A stretch of DNA of 61,131 nt from CAZIKB01 sp964539665 (GCA_964539665.1 CAZIKB010000025.1:1-61131); one strand, 5' to 3'; shown: positions 8,695 through 18,192, numbered from the stretch's first letter. The notes: a model not told the origin generated them from the letters alone. Program-made: numbers and translations.

Positions 8695-10893
8695 TTACTT
8701 TACTTCAACCTCAACCACATGCGACGTATCCACCCCAACAATATCAACCACTTTTACCATTATTTTATATTTGCCTGCTTTTTCAAAAGTAGAAGGCGAA
8801 GTAACCAGTTCAATCTTCCGATTCTTTTTAGTGCGGAACGACTGCCAGATATTCTCGAAAATATAATTGCCCGTCCAGGCTTCTTTTACTTCGCCGTTTT
8901 CCTCTAACTGAATAATTTCCTTTTTATCTTCGTAATCAAAATCAACTGACCAGTAATCAATCCAGTCTATCCAGTTTTCAGTGAGAAGTTCTCGCTTCAA
9001 AATGCCGTGTTGGTCTTTGGTCAATTTGGTGATTTGTCCGTTTTCGATGATGACCTTTGAACCGCCTTTTTTCAGCGACTTCTCCAATTCTTCCAGATCG
9101 TCCTGTGTGTAGTAGGTAGTAAAATTGGTCAATTCAATAGCAACGGTTTTGCCCTTGATTTGTGGTTTTACCTGCACATAAGCCACATCGTAAAATTTCA
9201 CCTGCCCCTTTTCCACTGCCCGTTTGTCAAAGGCTTCCCGCGGGATGTAGCGCAGGCGGATGTCCACACCCTGCTGGCGCAGTTCGTCTTTGATGTAAGG
9301 CACCAAGCCCATTTCAAATTCAAAGCCCAAAACATCCACTTGGGTAATCAGGTTTTGACGACATTCTTCAAACACATCTTCCACCAGCGTTTTGGTGACG
9401 GGCACGCTCAATGGCCCTACATGCACAAACCGCCCCGCTTTTTTGCCGTGCAAGTATTTGTGTCCCTCAACCCGCTGTGCCGAATAGCCTTCAAGAATCA
9501 GATTGACATATTTTTCGTGTTTGGCGTCCAGCAGTTGTTCCTGCTGCTGTTGTGGAATGTTGGCTGGCACGCCGAAAAAGAACTGGCGTTCATATTTGCC
9601 CAGGTTGAGCACCTCAAAAGCGCGGTAGGGTTTGCCGTCTTTTTTCAGTTCCCGCTGCACCTGAATCAAGCGTTTGCGGGTGGTGTGAATGGCAAACCTG
9701 CCCAGATCGCAGGCGATCCATTTTCTGCCCAGTTTTTCCGCTACTGCTGCGGTGGTGCCGCTGCCACCAAATAAATCTGCCACCAAATCCCCCTTATTGC
9801 TGCTGGCTTTAAAGATGCGTTCCAACAGGGCTTCGGGTTTTTGGGTGGGGTAAAATACTCTTTCGGGAGCAAAAGTTCCTATCTGAGAAACATCAGCCCA
9901 AAGATTATCGACAGGGCTGCCTTTTGACTTATCAAAGTAATGTTTGTAGACAGGATATTTTGAAGTAGGAATAATCTGTGCCTCTCCAGCTTCAATCATT
10001 TTGTCTAACTTCTCTCTTGAATATGTTTTCATTGGATTCCATTTAAACCGCCGCCCTTGTTCATCTATTTTGTCATAACGTTTTAAAGCACCTTCACTAT
10101 AAGGTCTAAATTGTTTGTTAAAAATATAATTTTGGCATTTTGAATACCAAAAAATTGAATCTGTATTATTCGGTAATTTATTTGAAATCGCTTTACTACT
10201 ACCTACATTAAAAGTTCTTTTCCAAACAATTTCAGATTTATAATTTAAAGGACTAAAAATATCATCTAATAACAATTTTAAAAAAGAACTTACACGGTAA
10301 TCACAATGTACATAAATACTGCCATCTTCCGCCAGTAATTGGTGCATCAGTTTCAGTCGTTCATACATCATTGAAAGATAAGAAGAGATGCCCCGTCCCC
10401 AGGTGTCGCGGTAGGCAATTTCTTCAATAATGGACTGCTGTTTGGTCACGTCTTCGCCATTCACGGTAATGTTGTAGGAAAAGTCCGCGCCCACGGCAAA
10501 GGGCGGGTCAATGTAAATCAGTTTCAGTCCGCCCTGCTTTTCAATTTCTGCCCGCAGTGGCCCGTTCACCAGCGATGAGAGAATCAGCCTGTTATCGCCC
10601 CAGATCAGTTTATTGGTCCAGCCTTTTAATTGCCTGCCCTGAAAATCGGTGGCGAACAGGTCGTCCGAGACGCCTGTTTGCTGATCTTCTTTTCGGGGCT
10701 CGTCAATATGTTCAATGGAATGAAAGGGCAGCACCGCATTGATCACCGTTTCATTGCGGCCGTTCCAGAACAGAAAAACATCCTCGTCATCGGCGTATAG
10801 TTTGTAAATATATTCTTTGGGCAGGGGTTTGCCCTTTTTGATAAAATCGATGATTTGTTGTTTTTCGCTGTCGGATAAATTTATTTTTGTCAT
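8695..10893 (-). CDS. mod: Type III restriction-modification methyltransferase subunit (Mod)
   Basis: A 732-residue DNA adenine methyltransferase that recognises the target site and modifies N6 of adenine for the type III system. The catalytic motif DPPF is at residues 129-132 (IYIDPPF). The S-adenosylmethionine motif FGGSGTT follows at about 375. That DPPF-then-FxGxG order marks the beta class, with the target-recognition domain between. The C-terminal 300 residues are a family-specific extension ending in VVEVEVK. The DPPY motif more usual in these enzymes is DPPF here. It follows res by 10 bases, so the two are cotranscribed. Confidence 0.93.
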   Translation of the reverse strand: MTKINLSDSEKQQIIDFIKKGKPLPKEYIYKLYADDEDVFLFWNGRNETVINAVLPFHSIEHIDEPRKEDQQTGVSDDLFATDFQGRQLKGWTNKLIWGDNRLILSSLVNGPLRAEIEKQGGLKLIYIDPPFAVGADFSYNITVNGEDVTKQQSIIEEIAYRDTWGRGISSYLSMMYERLKLMHQLLAEDGSIYVHCDYRVSSFLKLLLDDIFSPLNYKSEIVWKRTFNVGSSKAISNKLPNNTDSIFWYSKCQNYIFNKQFRPYSEGALKRYDKIDEQGRRFKWNPMKTYSREKLDKMIEAGEAQIIPTSKYPVYKHYFDKSKGSPVDNLWADVSQIGTFAPERVFYPTQKPEALLERIFKASSNKGDLVADLFGGSGTTAAVAEKLGRKWIACDLGRFAIHTTRKRLIQVQRELKKDGKPYRAFEVLNLGKYERQFFFGVPANIPQQQQEQLLDAKHEKYVNLILEGYSAQRVEGHKYLHGKKAGRFVHVGPLSVPVTKTLVEDVFEECRQNLITQVDVLGFEFEMGLVPYIKDELRQQGVDIRLRYIPREAFDKRAVEKGQVKFYDVAYVQVKPQIKGKTVAIELTNFTTYYTQDDLEELEKSLKKGGSKVIIENGQITKLTKDQHGILKRELLTENWIDWIDYWSVDFDYEDKKEIIQLEENGEVKEAWTGNYIFENIWQSFRTKKNRKIELVTSPSTFEKAGKYKIMVKVVDIVGVDTSHVVEVEVK

Positions 10894-10903
10894 AGGTTCT
10901 CTT

Positions 10904-13564
10904 TTAACTCTCCAGTTTAAACAGTTTTATGATGTTCTCAAATATCTTAATATCTTTTTGATGTTTTTCCCACATTTCCTGCTTCACATACATCGGAAAA
11001 TATTGGCGTTCATTCTGCGTGGCGTTGACGTCGTTGCACCAGATTTGCAGCCGTTTAATTTTGCGCACATCGTCCAAATCCTCCCTGCCTTTGGTTTCAG
11101 CAATGTAAATTACGCGTTCGCTGCTTTTTATCAGGAAATCAGGAAAAAACTCATGGATATTGCCGTCCTCGCCCTGGTATTCGATTTTAAAATTGAGCGT
11201 CTGGTTATTTTTAGCAAAGGAAATAATATCCGTGCAGTTTTCCAAAAAAGCGGCAAATTCCAGTTCAAACCGACTGTCGCCAATGATTTTATTGAACACG
11301 CTTTTCTGCGTCACCAGATAGGGCTGGTTATCAACCACCAGCGGTTTGGCTTTGCGCAGGGAAATAAAATTTTTGATTTGAGCTGAACCTTTGTCCTTGA
11401 TGGTCAGTTCATCGATGGCTTTTTTGAATGCGCCGTATAAGGTCTGTTTTGCCTCTACTTCGGAAAGATTCCTTAAAATATTAGGGTCTTCAATGTTCAC
11501 GCTTTTGCCGAATAGTTTGTGTCGAATAAACTGCTCAACTTTGGGATAAAGAATATTGAACCCGCTCACCAGTCGGCTTTCCTTCAAAATGGCCTGGGTA
11601 AAAAAGCCGACCACGTTGCGGTAATCGGGCAGGGTATCGGTAAACTCGATTTTATGGGAAAACTCGCCGTCAATATCGGTGAAGACGATTTCCTTTAGTT
11701 CATTTTTACTGAATTGTTTCAGGGGAACAGGGGCGATGTGCATTGCGTCCACCTGAATATCCTCCAGATTTTTATAATCCCGATGGATGCGCGGCGACAG
11801 CACAGGAATAGGAATATCCAGTCTATCCAGATCCTTTTTTTCATTGTCGCTGTCGATTTCAACAATAATCGGGTTGCGGGATTTGCCCGTCTCACCCATA
11901 GGGCGGTAACCGAATTCAACGCCCTCGGTTTTGATAGATTCCACAAACTCGATAAAGGCAGTCGTGCCCACCACCACCAGTTCTTCTTTCACCTCCATGC
12001 CGAACATTTTGCGCAAGCCCCTGCCCAGTGTTTGTTCGGGTAGGATTTTAGCCTCTGAAACATACGGACGCAAACCCACTATTGTCATTACGTTTCTCAC
12101 GTCCCAACCTTCTCTTAGCATCATTACCGAAACCACAGCTTTGTAAGGCGACCTGTCCTCATCCACCGCATCCGCATCTTTGCGTAGTTTTTCCAGTTCC
12201 TCCTTGTCTCTTTTGGATGCCGCGCTTTCCGATATTTCACCGCTTTTTTTTGTGTGAATGAGCAGCACGGAATCTTTAAATTCGGGATAATTGGCTTCCA
12301 GAAAATCTTTGGTCTGATTGGCTTCTTTGGTATCCAGCGTCATCACAAACAGAATCGGCGTTTTCTGGCTTTTCAGTTCTTCATACTGCTTTTTCCATTC
12401 GATATAGCCAAGATGAATAAAATCTTTATATCGTTCCACAAATTCAGATGAAGTTTTTTCGGTCAGTTTTGCTCGGGAAGCTTCATCAGGCAGCACAGGT
12501 GATTTTACTATATTTTGTTTGATAGCTTCAACCAGCGGATAGTCGCAAATTGTTTGCACGAAAATCGAACCAGTTTTATCACTATGTTTGGGTGTTGCGG
12601 TACTGTCAACCTGAAGCGCTATTCCATTTCCTCGTTTTAATTTCAAGTGATTGTTAATATCTGCAATGCTTTTGAACCACTGCATATTTTCGTCGTGAAT
12701 ATGGTGCGCCTCGTCGTTCATCACCACCAGGTCTTTAATTTTATTACTGCGCAGCACTTTTCCCAAATCCATGCCTTTGGACGTATCCGCATCGGCAGGC
12801 GGTTTTTTGCCCAAAAATTCTTCTTCCAGCGATGGTTCTCGGTCTTCGTTCAGATAAACGCGATGGATATTGGTCAAGAACAAATTGCCTTCTTCGGTAA
12901 TCGGTTTCAATTCATCCTGAATGTGCAGCGTCAGATGAAAATCATTTTGCCAGTCTTGATCGACATAGCCGTTTTCAGGAATCAATGGATCTTGTTTGAA
13001 AATCTTGAAATCATCGAAATCTTTACGCAAGCGATTCAACACGATGATGTTTGGAGCAATGATGAGAAAATTTCTTGAAAGATCGGACTCTGGTTCATAC
13101 AGTTTATGGAAATACGACCAAACCAAGGCAAGGCTTAGCACTTTGGTTTTTCCTGAACCTGTTGCCATTTTAATAACGTATCTCGACCAGGATTCGGGAA
13201 ACATACCCGTGCTGATTCTGCCAGATGAATCGAAGCGCATGAGTTCATATTTATCTCTGGCTTTGGCAATTTCATACAGGTAAATAATCGATTCGATGGC
13301 TTCCCGTTGGGCAAAATAGTATTGAAAGATATTTCCGTTTTTTTTATGACCGTCATGCTGGAACCAGAATTTCAGTAATGCCTTAGTTGTATCTGAAGCA
13401 CCCGAATAATCGCTGTCCCGCCATTCTTTTAAAGCAATACGAATTTTATAAACCAGCGGCGGGATGAGTTGCTCGTAGGCTTTCTCCTGCAAATCTTCCT
13501 GTGACGGCGCCCAGCGGATATTCGGATCAAGTATTTGAAATGGGTTTTGTGGGAATTGAGTCAT
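10904..13564 (-). CDS. res: Type III restriction endonuclease subunit (Res)
   Basis: An 886-residue translocase-nuclease that pairs with Mod to cleave unmodified DNA after ATP-driven movement or sliding. The superfamily 2 helicase core shows Walker A ATGSGKT (134-140), DEAH (284-287) and a C-terminal helicase block with REGWDVRNVMTIVGLRPY and EQTLGRGLRKMFG. The nuclease domain near the end has the PD-(D/E)xK signature: Asp809 (FFPDF) with Glu823-X-Lys825 (AETKG). All catalytic residues are present, so the enzyme appears functional. It is first in the res-mod-small-protein run. Confidence 0.93.
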   Translation of the reverse strand: MTQFPQNPFQILDPNIRWAPSQEDLQEKAYEQLIPPLVYKIRIALKEWRDSDYSGASDTTKALLKFWFQHDGHKKNGNIFQYYFAQREAIESIIYLYEIAKARDKYELMRFDSSGRISTGMFPESWSRYVIKMATGSGKTKVLSLALVWSYFHKLYEPESDLSRNFLIIAPNIIVLNRLRKDFDDFKIFKQDPLIPENGYVDQDWQNDFHLTLHIQDELKPITEEGNLFLTNIHRVYLNEDREPSLEEEFLGKKPPADADTSKGMDLGKVLRSNKIKDLVVMNDEAHHIHDENMQWFKSIADINNHLKLKRGNGIALQVDSTATPKHSDKTGSIFVQTICDYPLVEAIKQNIVKSPVLPDEASRAKLTEKTSSEFVERYKDFIHLGYIEWKKQYEELKSQKTPILFVMTLDTKEANQTKDFLEANYPEFKDSVLLIHTKKSGEISESAASKRDKEELEKLRKDADAVDEDRSPYKAVVSVMMLREGWDVRNVMTIVGLRPYVSEAKILPEQTLGRGLRKMFGMEVKEELVVVGTTAFIEFVESIKTEGVEFGYRPMGETGKSRNPIIVEIDSDNEKKDLDRLDIPIPVLSPRIHRDYKNLEDIQVDAMHIAPVPLKQFSKNELKEIVFTDIDGEFSHKIEFTDTLPDYRNVVGFFTQAILKESRLVSGFNILYPKVEQFIRHKLFGKSVNIEDPNILRNLSEVEAKQTLYGAFKKAIDELTIKDKGSAQIKNFISLRKAKPLVVDNQPYLVTQKSVFNKIIGDSRFELEFAAFLENCTDIISFAKNNQTLNFKIEYQGEDGNIHEFFPDFLIKSSERVIYIAETKGREDLDDVRKIKRLQIWCNDVNATQNERQYFPMYVKQEMWEKHQKDIKIFENIIKLFKLES

Positions 13565-13748
13565 ATTATTTCTTACGTATTTGGGTAAAGTAGTTCATGA
13601 GTTGATGTGTTAGATTTATTATTGCTTGTATAGTCATTTGTATAGCGGTATAACGTTGGTGATAACCCTCCGAAGGTATGACGCACCTGAAAATTAGGAT
13701 TTTAAACTTACTGTCTGCGAAGCACGGAAAATCGGATTTGAAACATGC

Positions 13749-13794
13749 CCCTTTGGTCGGATTAATCACCTTTTTGAGGGATATAAATTTTCAT
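13749..13794 (-). pseudogene. mazF remnant (truncated toxin)
   Basis: Immediately after the mazE stop (TAA then ATG, no gap) an ORF starts MKIYIPQKGD and stops. This closely resembles the N-terminus of MazF/PemK toxins (YIPxxGDIVWxDFxPTKG type). The +1 frame continues INPTKG, so the sequence reads as MazF with a short internal deletion and frameshift between 'GD' and 'NPTKG'. Beyond that (13566-13748) no MazF sequence is recognisable. The toxin is therefore dead and mazE is an orphan. Confidence 0.55.
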
Positions 13795-14043
13795 TTACCA
13801 TTCTTCCTTTCCGACTGGTTCACCCCAATCCAATTCCTTTGAGGAATAATTTTGGGGCATTTGGGAAACAAGCTCTTTGATATTGTACTTATTTTTAATA
13901 TAATTTAAAGGCTCTATGATAATTTTTCCATTACTGACAAAAATATTCAATTCATCACCAATATTTATTTGAACTTCCTGAAGAACATGTTTTGGAAAAC
14001 GTAATCCTTGACTATTTCCCCATTTTTGTATTTTTGCATGCAT
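13795..14043 (-). CDS. mazE: MazE/AbrB-type antitoxin (orphan)
   Basis: An 82-residue AbrB-fold (SpoVT/MazE) DNA-binding antitoxin. The fold is visible as AKIQKWGNSQGLRFPKHVL, then INIGDELNIFVSNGKIIIEPL, followed by a toxin-binding acidic tail ending DWGEPVGKEEW. The start is the ATG at 14041-14043 with AAAGGAGAT upstream, not an earlier in-frame codon. It is directly followed by a broken mazF, so it has no live partner here. It could still repress its own promoter through the dyad at 14068-14086, or neutralise a related toxin elsewhere. Confidence 0.88.
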   Translation of the reverse strand: MHAKIQKWGNSQGLRFPKHVLQEVQINIGDELNIFVSNGKIIIEPLNYIKNKYNIKELVSQMPQNYSSKELDWGEPVGKEEW

Positions 14044-14067
14044 AATTTTATCTCCTTTACAATACAT

Positions 14068-14086
14068 GTATATACTATATATATAC
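14068..14086. promoter_or_regulatory. AT-rich inverted repeat upstream of mazE
   Basis: GTATATA (14068-14074) and TATATAC (14080-14086) form a perfect 7-base inverted repeat with a 5-base spacer, just upstream of the mazE ribosome site. Antitoxins of this fold usually bind such dyads to autoregulate, so this is a plausible operator. The simple TA composition makes chance possible. Confidence 0.4.
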
Positions 14087-14334
14087 TTTAAATAATAAAA
14101 ATCAATGGAATTTTTTAAATACAGACCTCGTTAAAATGAGTATTAATATCATCACACCTTTTCCTGAATATCGAAAATATCGTCCAGGATTCCTTTGTAC
14201 TTTTCTGCCCAGAGGAGAGAGGCCTATTATCCAACACTCCAATACTCCACCATGCCGTTTTCTAAAGGTCTGAATGAAATATGTTTATTTTTGTTGCCTA
14301 TTTTCTTTCTAAATACAAAAAATTGGTGATAATA

Positions 14335-16209
14335 CTAAAGCGCTTTTAACCAGTAAATCCCATACGGCTCCATAGTAAAAGAAAGCTTTCCATTTGAGGT
14401 GTCAAATCGCTTATCTTTGATTATATCCCGATAGGTTTTATAATGTAATCCAATACCTTCGGTGTCAACAGAAAAGAATTGCGGTTTTGTTGTGACGTTT
14501 GTAATGCATAATATAGCTTCTTTATTATCAGATGTTGTACGGAGCAACGCAAAAAATGATTCTGAGATGTTTAACACTTTTTGAGATGAATTTGGATGAA
14601 AGGCTTTTTCCTTGACGCGCTTTTTTATCATCTCAACAAGTTGATGAAAAATCATCGACGTTGATTTCTGTTTGTTTTCAAGCATCTTTATTAAATCACT
14701 CTTGCTTATCGTTTTTCTATTTATGCTGCGGGTTTGCATTTCTTCCAGAACCGCGTCGGCGTCGTTTTTAGAGCCGAGCAAGCCGTGCAAATAAATTCCC
14801 GGAACGCCCATGAATACCAGGCCAATGGCCCTCGAAGCAAGATATCGTTTTACCTGAGAGTCAGTCGATTCCTCGGAATCCTCCCGGTTAATGGCGCTGT
14901 ACCAGGTAATATTAAGTTCATAAGGACTTTCGGTGCCGTCGCCGTTGTCTTTGTAGGAAATAAAACCGCCGTGTTCAATAACCTTTAATGCCATGACCTC
15001 AATTTCTTCACTGCTTAAGATATTTTTTACGGCCAAAACACCAATACCGTCATGGGAATCGAGGAAATTGAAATAAGTTGCTGTGTCCGAAAATTTTGTT
15101 ACTGTGGACGCCCATTGGGTTAATTTAAAAGCATTTTCTGTTTGAAAGGTATGCAGAACAAGAGGGGGCAGGGCGAAATTATAAACCATCTGCGCTTCGT
15201 CCTGACCGTTGCCGATGTATCGGACATTGTCTTCATGCGGAACGTTGGTTTCCGTAATCAGAGCCACATGAGGCGTAACTGCATCCAGTATATCACGAAA
15301 GAGTTTAATCGTGGTATGACTTTGATGTAAATGCACAGATGTTGTACCAAGCTCTTCCCACAAATAGGCAACCGCATCCAATCGTATCAGGTCGGCGCCT
15401 CTTCTGACATAAGTGAGAAGTATTTCCACCATCTTGATCAGCACGTTCGGATTGTGATAATTAAGATCAATCTGATCAGGACTAAATGTCGTCCATACCA
15501 GACGATTGCCATTCAAGGTGCTAAATGGGGTTAGGATATCAGAAGTGCGCGGCCTGACAATTAATCTTAAGTGATCTTTGGAGATTTTTTCTTTAGTAGA
15601 AAATTCAGTGAAGAAATCTTTATAGTACGGCTTATTGTTTAAATACTCCTGGAACCAGCGACTTTTGGAAGAAACGTGGTTAAATACCCCGTCGAACATG
15701 AGATTAAAATCCTTTTTTAAATTTAAAATATCTTCCCATGCTCCTAAATTAGGATCCACCTCCTCGAAATCTAAAATCGAAAATCCCCGATCTGAAGAGA
15801 AAGGGAAAAAAGGCAGAATGTGTAAGGTATTAAACGCCCCCTTTAAATATTTTTTAGATAATTCTGCTAATGTTTCAAGAGGAGGCTGGTCTGGTCTGCG
15901 AACAAGATCGCCGTAAGTGATTAAAATGGCGTCTTTTTCTGTGAAGCGTTCTGTTGGATTGAAATTCTTCTCACAGTCAATCATAGCCTCAGATTTATGC
16001 GCATAATAAACCTTCAATATACGTTCCAATTCTGTGAAACAACTTTCTGCAGTATCTGCGCCATAGAGTTCAATTAATTTGCTTAATATTCTTTTTTTGA
16101 ACTTTGCAGGTAATTTATAGATTCGTCTATCGTAATCTGGCTGGAGGTGGTGGAACTGGCATCGATCTATTGAATGGTCATTGCCAGTCTGCTGATTCAT
16201 TGAGTTCAT
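14335..16209 (-). CDS. GH13_18 sucrose/glucosylglycerate phosphorylase-like enzyme
   Basis: A 624-residue glycoside hydrolase family 13, subfamily 18-type protein. Members cleave alpha-glucosides such as sucrose or glucosylglycerate with phosphate, releasing glucose-1-phosphate. The (beta/alpha)8 barrel shows FDGVFNHVS, the nucleophile Asp278 (IRLDAVAYLWEE), the acid/base Glu320 (ITETNVPHEDN) and the transition-state Asp387 (FLDSHDGIG). The DSHDGIG wording is characteristic of this phosphorylase group. Which acceptor it uses cannot be told by eye; glucosylglycerate phosphorylase is a good candidate. It lies 9 bases after a STAS protein gene. Confidence 0.85.
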   Translation of the reverse strand: MNSMNQQTGNDHSIDRCQFHHLQPDYDRRIYKLPAKFKKRILSKLIELYGADTAESCFTELERILKVYYAHKSEAMIDCEKNFNPTERFTEKDAILITYGDLVRRPDQPPLETLAELSKKYLKGAFNTLHILPFFPFSSDRGFSILDFEEVDPNLGAWEDILNLKKDFNLMFDGVFNHVSSKSRWFQEYLNNKPYYKDFFTEFSTKEKISKDHLRLIVRPRTSDILTPFSTLNGNRLVWTTFSPDQIDLNYHNPNVLIKMVEILLTYVRRGADLIRLDAVAYLWEELGTTSVHLHQSHTTIKLFRDILDAVTPHVALITETNVPHEDNVRYIGNGQDEAQMVYNFALPPLVLHTFQTENAFKLTQWASTVTKFSDTATYFNFLDSHDGIGVLAVKNILSSEEIEVMALKVIEHGGFISYKDNGDGTESPYELNITWYSAINREDSEESTDSQVKRYLASRAIGLVFMGVPGIYLHGLLGSKNDADAVLEEMQTRSINRKTISKSDLIKMLENKQKSTSMIFHQLVEMIKKRVKEKAFHPNSSQKVLNISESFFALLRTTSDNKEAILCITNVTTKPQFFSVDTEGIGLHYKTYRDIIKDKRFDTSNGKLSFTMEPYGIYWLKAL

Positions 16210-16218
16210 ATATTTAGA

Positions 16219-16560
16219 CTATTTAAAACTTTCTATAGCACTGGTAACATCTTGAAAACATTTCATTATTTTATTCAGGTGGGTTAAATTAAGAACACTC
16301 ACAACCGTCTCTGAAGGAGATGCCAGACGAATGTCGCCACCATTTGAACGTATAACAGAGATACGTGAAACCAGTGCGCCCAATCCACTTGAATCAATAT
16401 ACTTGTTTTTTGATAAATCAAAGACAAATTTATACTGTCCACCTTCAACAAGTGATTTTAATTGCAACCGTAAATCGTCAGATATACTGTAATCCAGATA
16501 TTCTGATATCTCTATCACAATTACCTGACCATTTAATTCTGTTCTTGTTTTAAATTCCAT
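16219..16560 (-). CDS. STAS-domain protein (anti-sigma factor antagonist type)
   Basis: A 113-residue single STAS domain like SpoIIAA/RsbV. Such proteins are switched by phosphorylation of a serine and release an anti-sigma factor or partner kinase. The phosphosite motif is intact: YIDSSGLGALVSR with Ser57-Ser58. A beta-alpha pattern fills the whole protein, and the length is standard. No anti-sigma kinase gene is adjacent. Instead it directly precedes the GH13_18 enzyme by 9 bases, an unusual operon partner. No clear Shine-Dalgarno lies before the ATG. Confidence 0.9.
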   Translation of the reverse strand: MEFKTRTELNGQVIVIEISEYLDYSISDDLRLQLKSLVEGGQYKFVFDLSKNKYIDSSGLGALVSRISVIRSNGGDIRLASPSETVVSVLNLTHLNKIMKCFQDVTSAIESFK

Positions 16561-16642
16561 GGTATTATAATAATTTTAGAACTCATTTAAAATCAATTAT
16601 ACTGTAATTTAAAAAACTATTTCCTTAGAACAAATAAAAAAA

Positions 16643-17863
16643 TTAGTCTTTTAACCGCGAATTTACAATAATATCAGAATGCAATGTTTTATGTACAGGG
16701 CATCTATCGGCAATCTGGAGCAATCTCTGTTTTTGTTCGGAATCAAGTTCACCCTCAAGTTCAATCTGCCTGTCGATTTGATCGAGTTTTCTGTTTTTAG
16801 AATCACACTCCTCACAATCATCGGCATAAACCTTTTTGTGTTTGAGTCTAACTGTAACAGAATCAAGCGGCCAGCCTTTGTGGTCGGCGTACATGCGCAA
16901 GGTCATGGACGTGCAGGCGCCCAAAGCCGCTACCAGGTAATCATAAGGAGTAGGCCCGGTATTGGTGCCGCCAACTGAAACAGGCTCGTCCGCTATCAGG
17001 CTGTGACCGTTGGCATTGATTTCTGTTTGGAAGCCGGTCTTGCCGGTACGAACCGCAATGCGATTGTCGGTTAAATCTACTTTGAGTCGCTCCTCTTGCG
17101 GAACAGCGATGTACTTCCGCGCCCAGGCGGCTATGACAGAACCAACATAGGTTGAATCCTTTTCATCAGCAAGCAAATGATCAGCGTGGTCCAGCGAAAC
17201 AAAGCTTTTAGGGTGCTTAGCCGCCAGAAAAATCTGCCCCGCATTTTCGATGCCGACGGTGTTGTCTATCGGTGAATGAAAAATTAAAAGCGCTCGTTTT
17301 AAATTACGAATGGTATCCTGCATTCTGGTTTGCTCGAGGTCGTCAAGAAATTGCTTTTTAATTTTAAACGATTGTCCGGCTACATTTATTTCAGCCTCGC
17401 CTTCTGTTGAGATAATCTCCAGAGTACTGCCTAGATGACGCATGATATGAGTTGGTTCAGCCGGCGCGGCAATGGTGGCCACCGCCACTGAGGAAGGAAT
17501 ACTGGCAGCAGCCTGAAGCACGGCTGCTCCGCCCAGGGAATGCCCGATTAGAATCCTGGGCGCTTCATAATTTTTTTGGAGAAAATCGGCCGCAGCAATG
17601 AGATCGGCGACATTTGAAGAAAAATTGGTATCGGCAAAATCGCCGTCACTCTCACCAAGGCCGGTAAAATCAAATCTCAGCACAGCAACTCCTTCACGAT
17701 TGAGCGCGCGGCTGATATTGCCAGCGGCTTTTAGATTTTTAGTGCAGGTAAAACAGTGCGCGAACAGGGCAAAAGCCTGCGGTTTTTTACCCATGGGTAA
17801 ATCGAGACGAGCAGCGAGATTGTCACCGCTTTTGTTTTTAAAAATGAGTTTTTGAAATTGCAT
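16643..17863 (-). CDS. Alpha/beta hydrolase - OsmC fusion protein
   Basis: A 406-residue bifunctional protein. Residues about 1-255 are an alpha/beta hydrolase with nucleophile Ser109 in IGHSLGG, an Asp after 'FHSPIDNTV' and the catalytic His in LDHADHLL. Residues about 265-406 form an OsmC/Ohr-type domain with two redox cysteines, in LGACTSMTLRMYADHKGW and DRCPVHKTLH. OsmC domains reduce organic hydroperoxides through paired cysteines. The fusion is a known bacterial architecture, with a presumed role in detoxifying lipid or ester hydroperoxides. Start at 17861-17863 has AGAGGG upstream. Confidence 0.9.
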   Translation of the reverse strand: MQFQKLIFKNKSGDNLAARLDLPMGKKPQAFALFAHCFTCTKNLKAAGNISRALNREGVAVLRFDFTGLGESDGDFADTNFSSNVADLIAAADFLQKNYEAPRILIGHSLGGAAVLQAAASIPSSVAVATIAAPAEPTHIMRHLGSTLEIISTEGEAEINVAGQSFKIKKQFLDDLEQTRMQDTIRNLKRALLIFHSPIDNTVGIENAGQIFLAAKHPKSFVSLDHADHLLADEKDSTYVGSVIAAWARKYIAVPQEERLKVDLTDNRIAVRTGKTGFQTEINANGHSLIADEPVSVGGTNTGPTPYDYLVAALGACTSMTLRMYADHKGWPLDSVTVRLKHKKVYADDCEECDSKNRKLDQIDRQIELEGELDSEQKQRLLQIADRCPVHKTLHSDIIVNSRLKD

Positions 17864-18192
17864 GGATTCCCTCTTATTTTGTTTCACCACGGATTTTCAT
17901 GGAATGACACGGCGTTCATCCTGCACAGAATTTTAGGAAACACTCGGTTTTTGTAACGCAATCGTCCCGATTGCCCCAGCGTTTCTTTCGATTAAATCAA
18001 TCGCGTGGGTGGTGATTGTTCTCTGTAAACTCTTTCTTGAATAAATTTAATAAATTTTGCAATAAAAACAAAGATTTAAATATAAGCAGAAGAGTGGGGT
18101 AAATCTGCAAATAAGCAATAAATAATATATTGCGAACTCTGCGTTAGATAATAATGAGTACTCTGCACCGCAATCTGACGGGGAATCGTTGC
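17864..18192. other. Intergenic region upstream of the hydrolase-OsmC gene
   Basis: About 330 bases before the palindromic repeat at 18193. It contains a fragment reading CACCACGGATTTTCATGG near 17885, typical of degenerate intergenic repeats, and is AT-rich beyond 18040. I see no ORF with a ribosome site, no RNA gene and no convincing terminator. Confidence 0.4.

Noticed and set aside
13566..13748. Open frame continuing past the broken mazF start
   Set aside because: Apart from INPTKG at its beginning it has no resemblance to MazF and no ribosome site of its own; I treat it as decayed sequence, not a gene.
8425..14043. Prophage or integrated plasmid origin of the restriction region
   Set aside because: Only restriction and antitoxin genes are present; no integrase, att repeats, structural or replication genes are visible.
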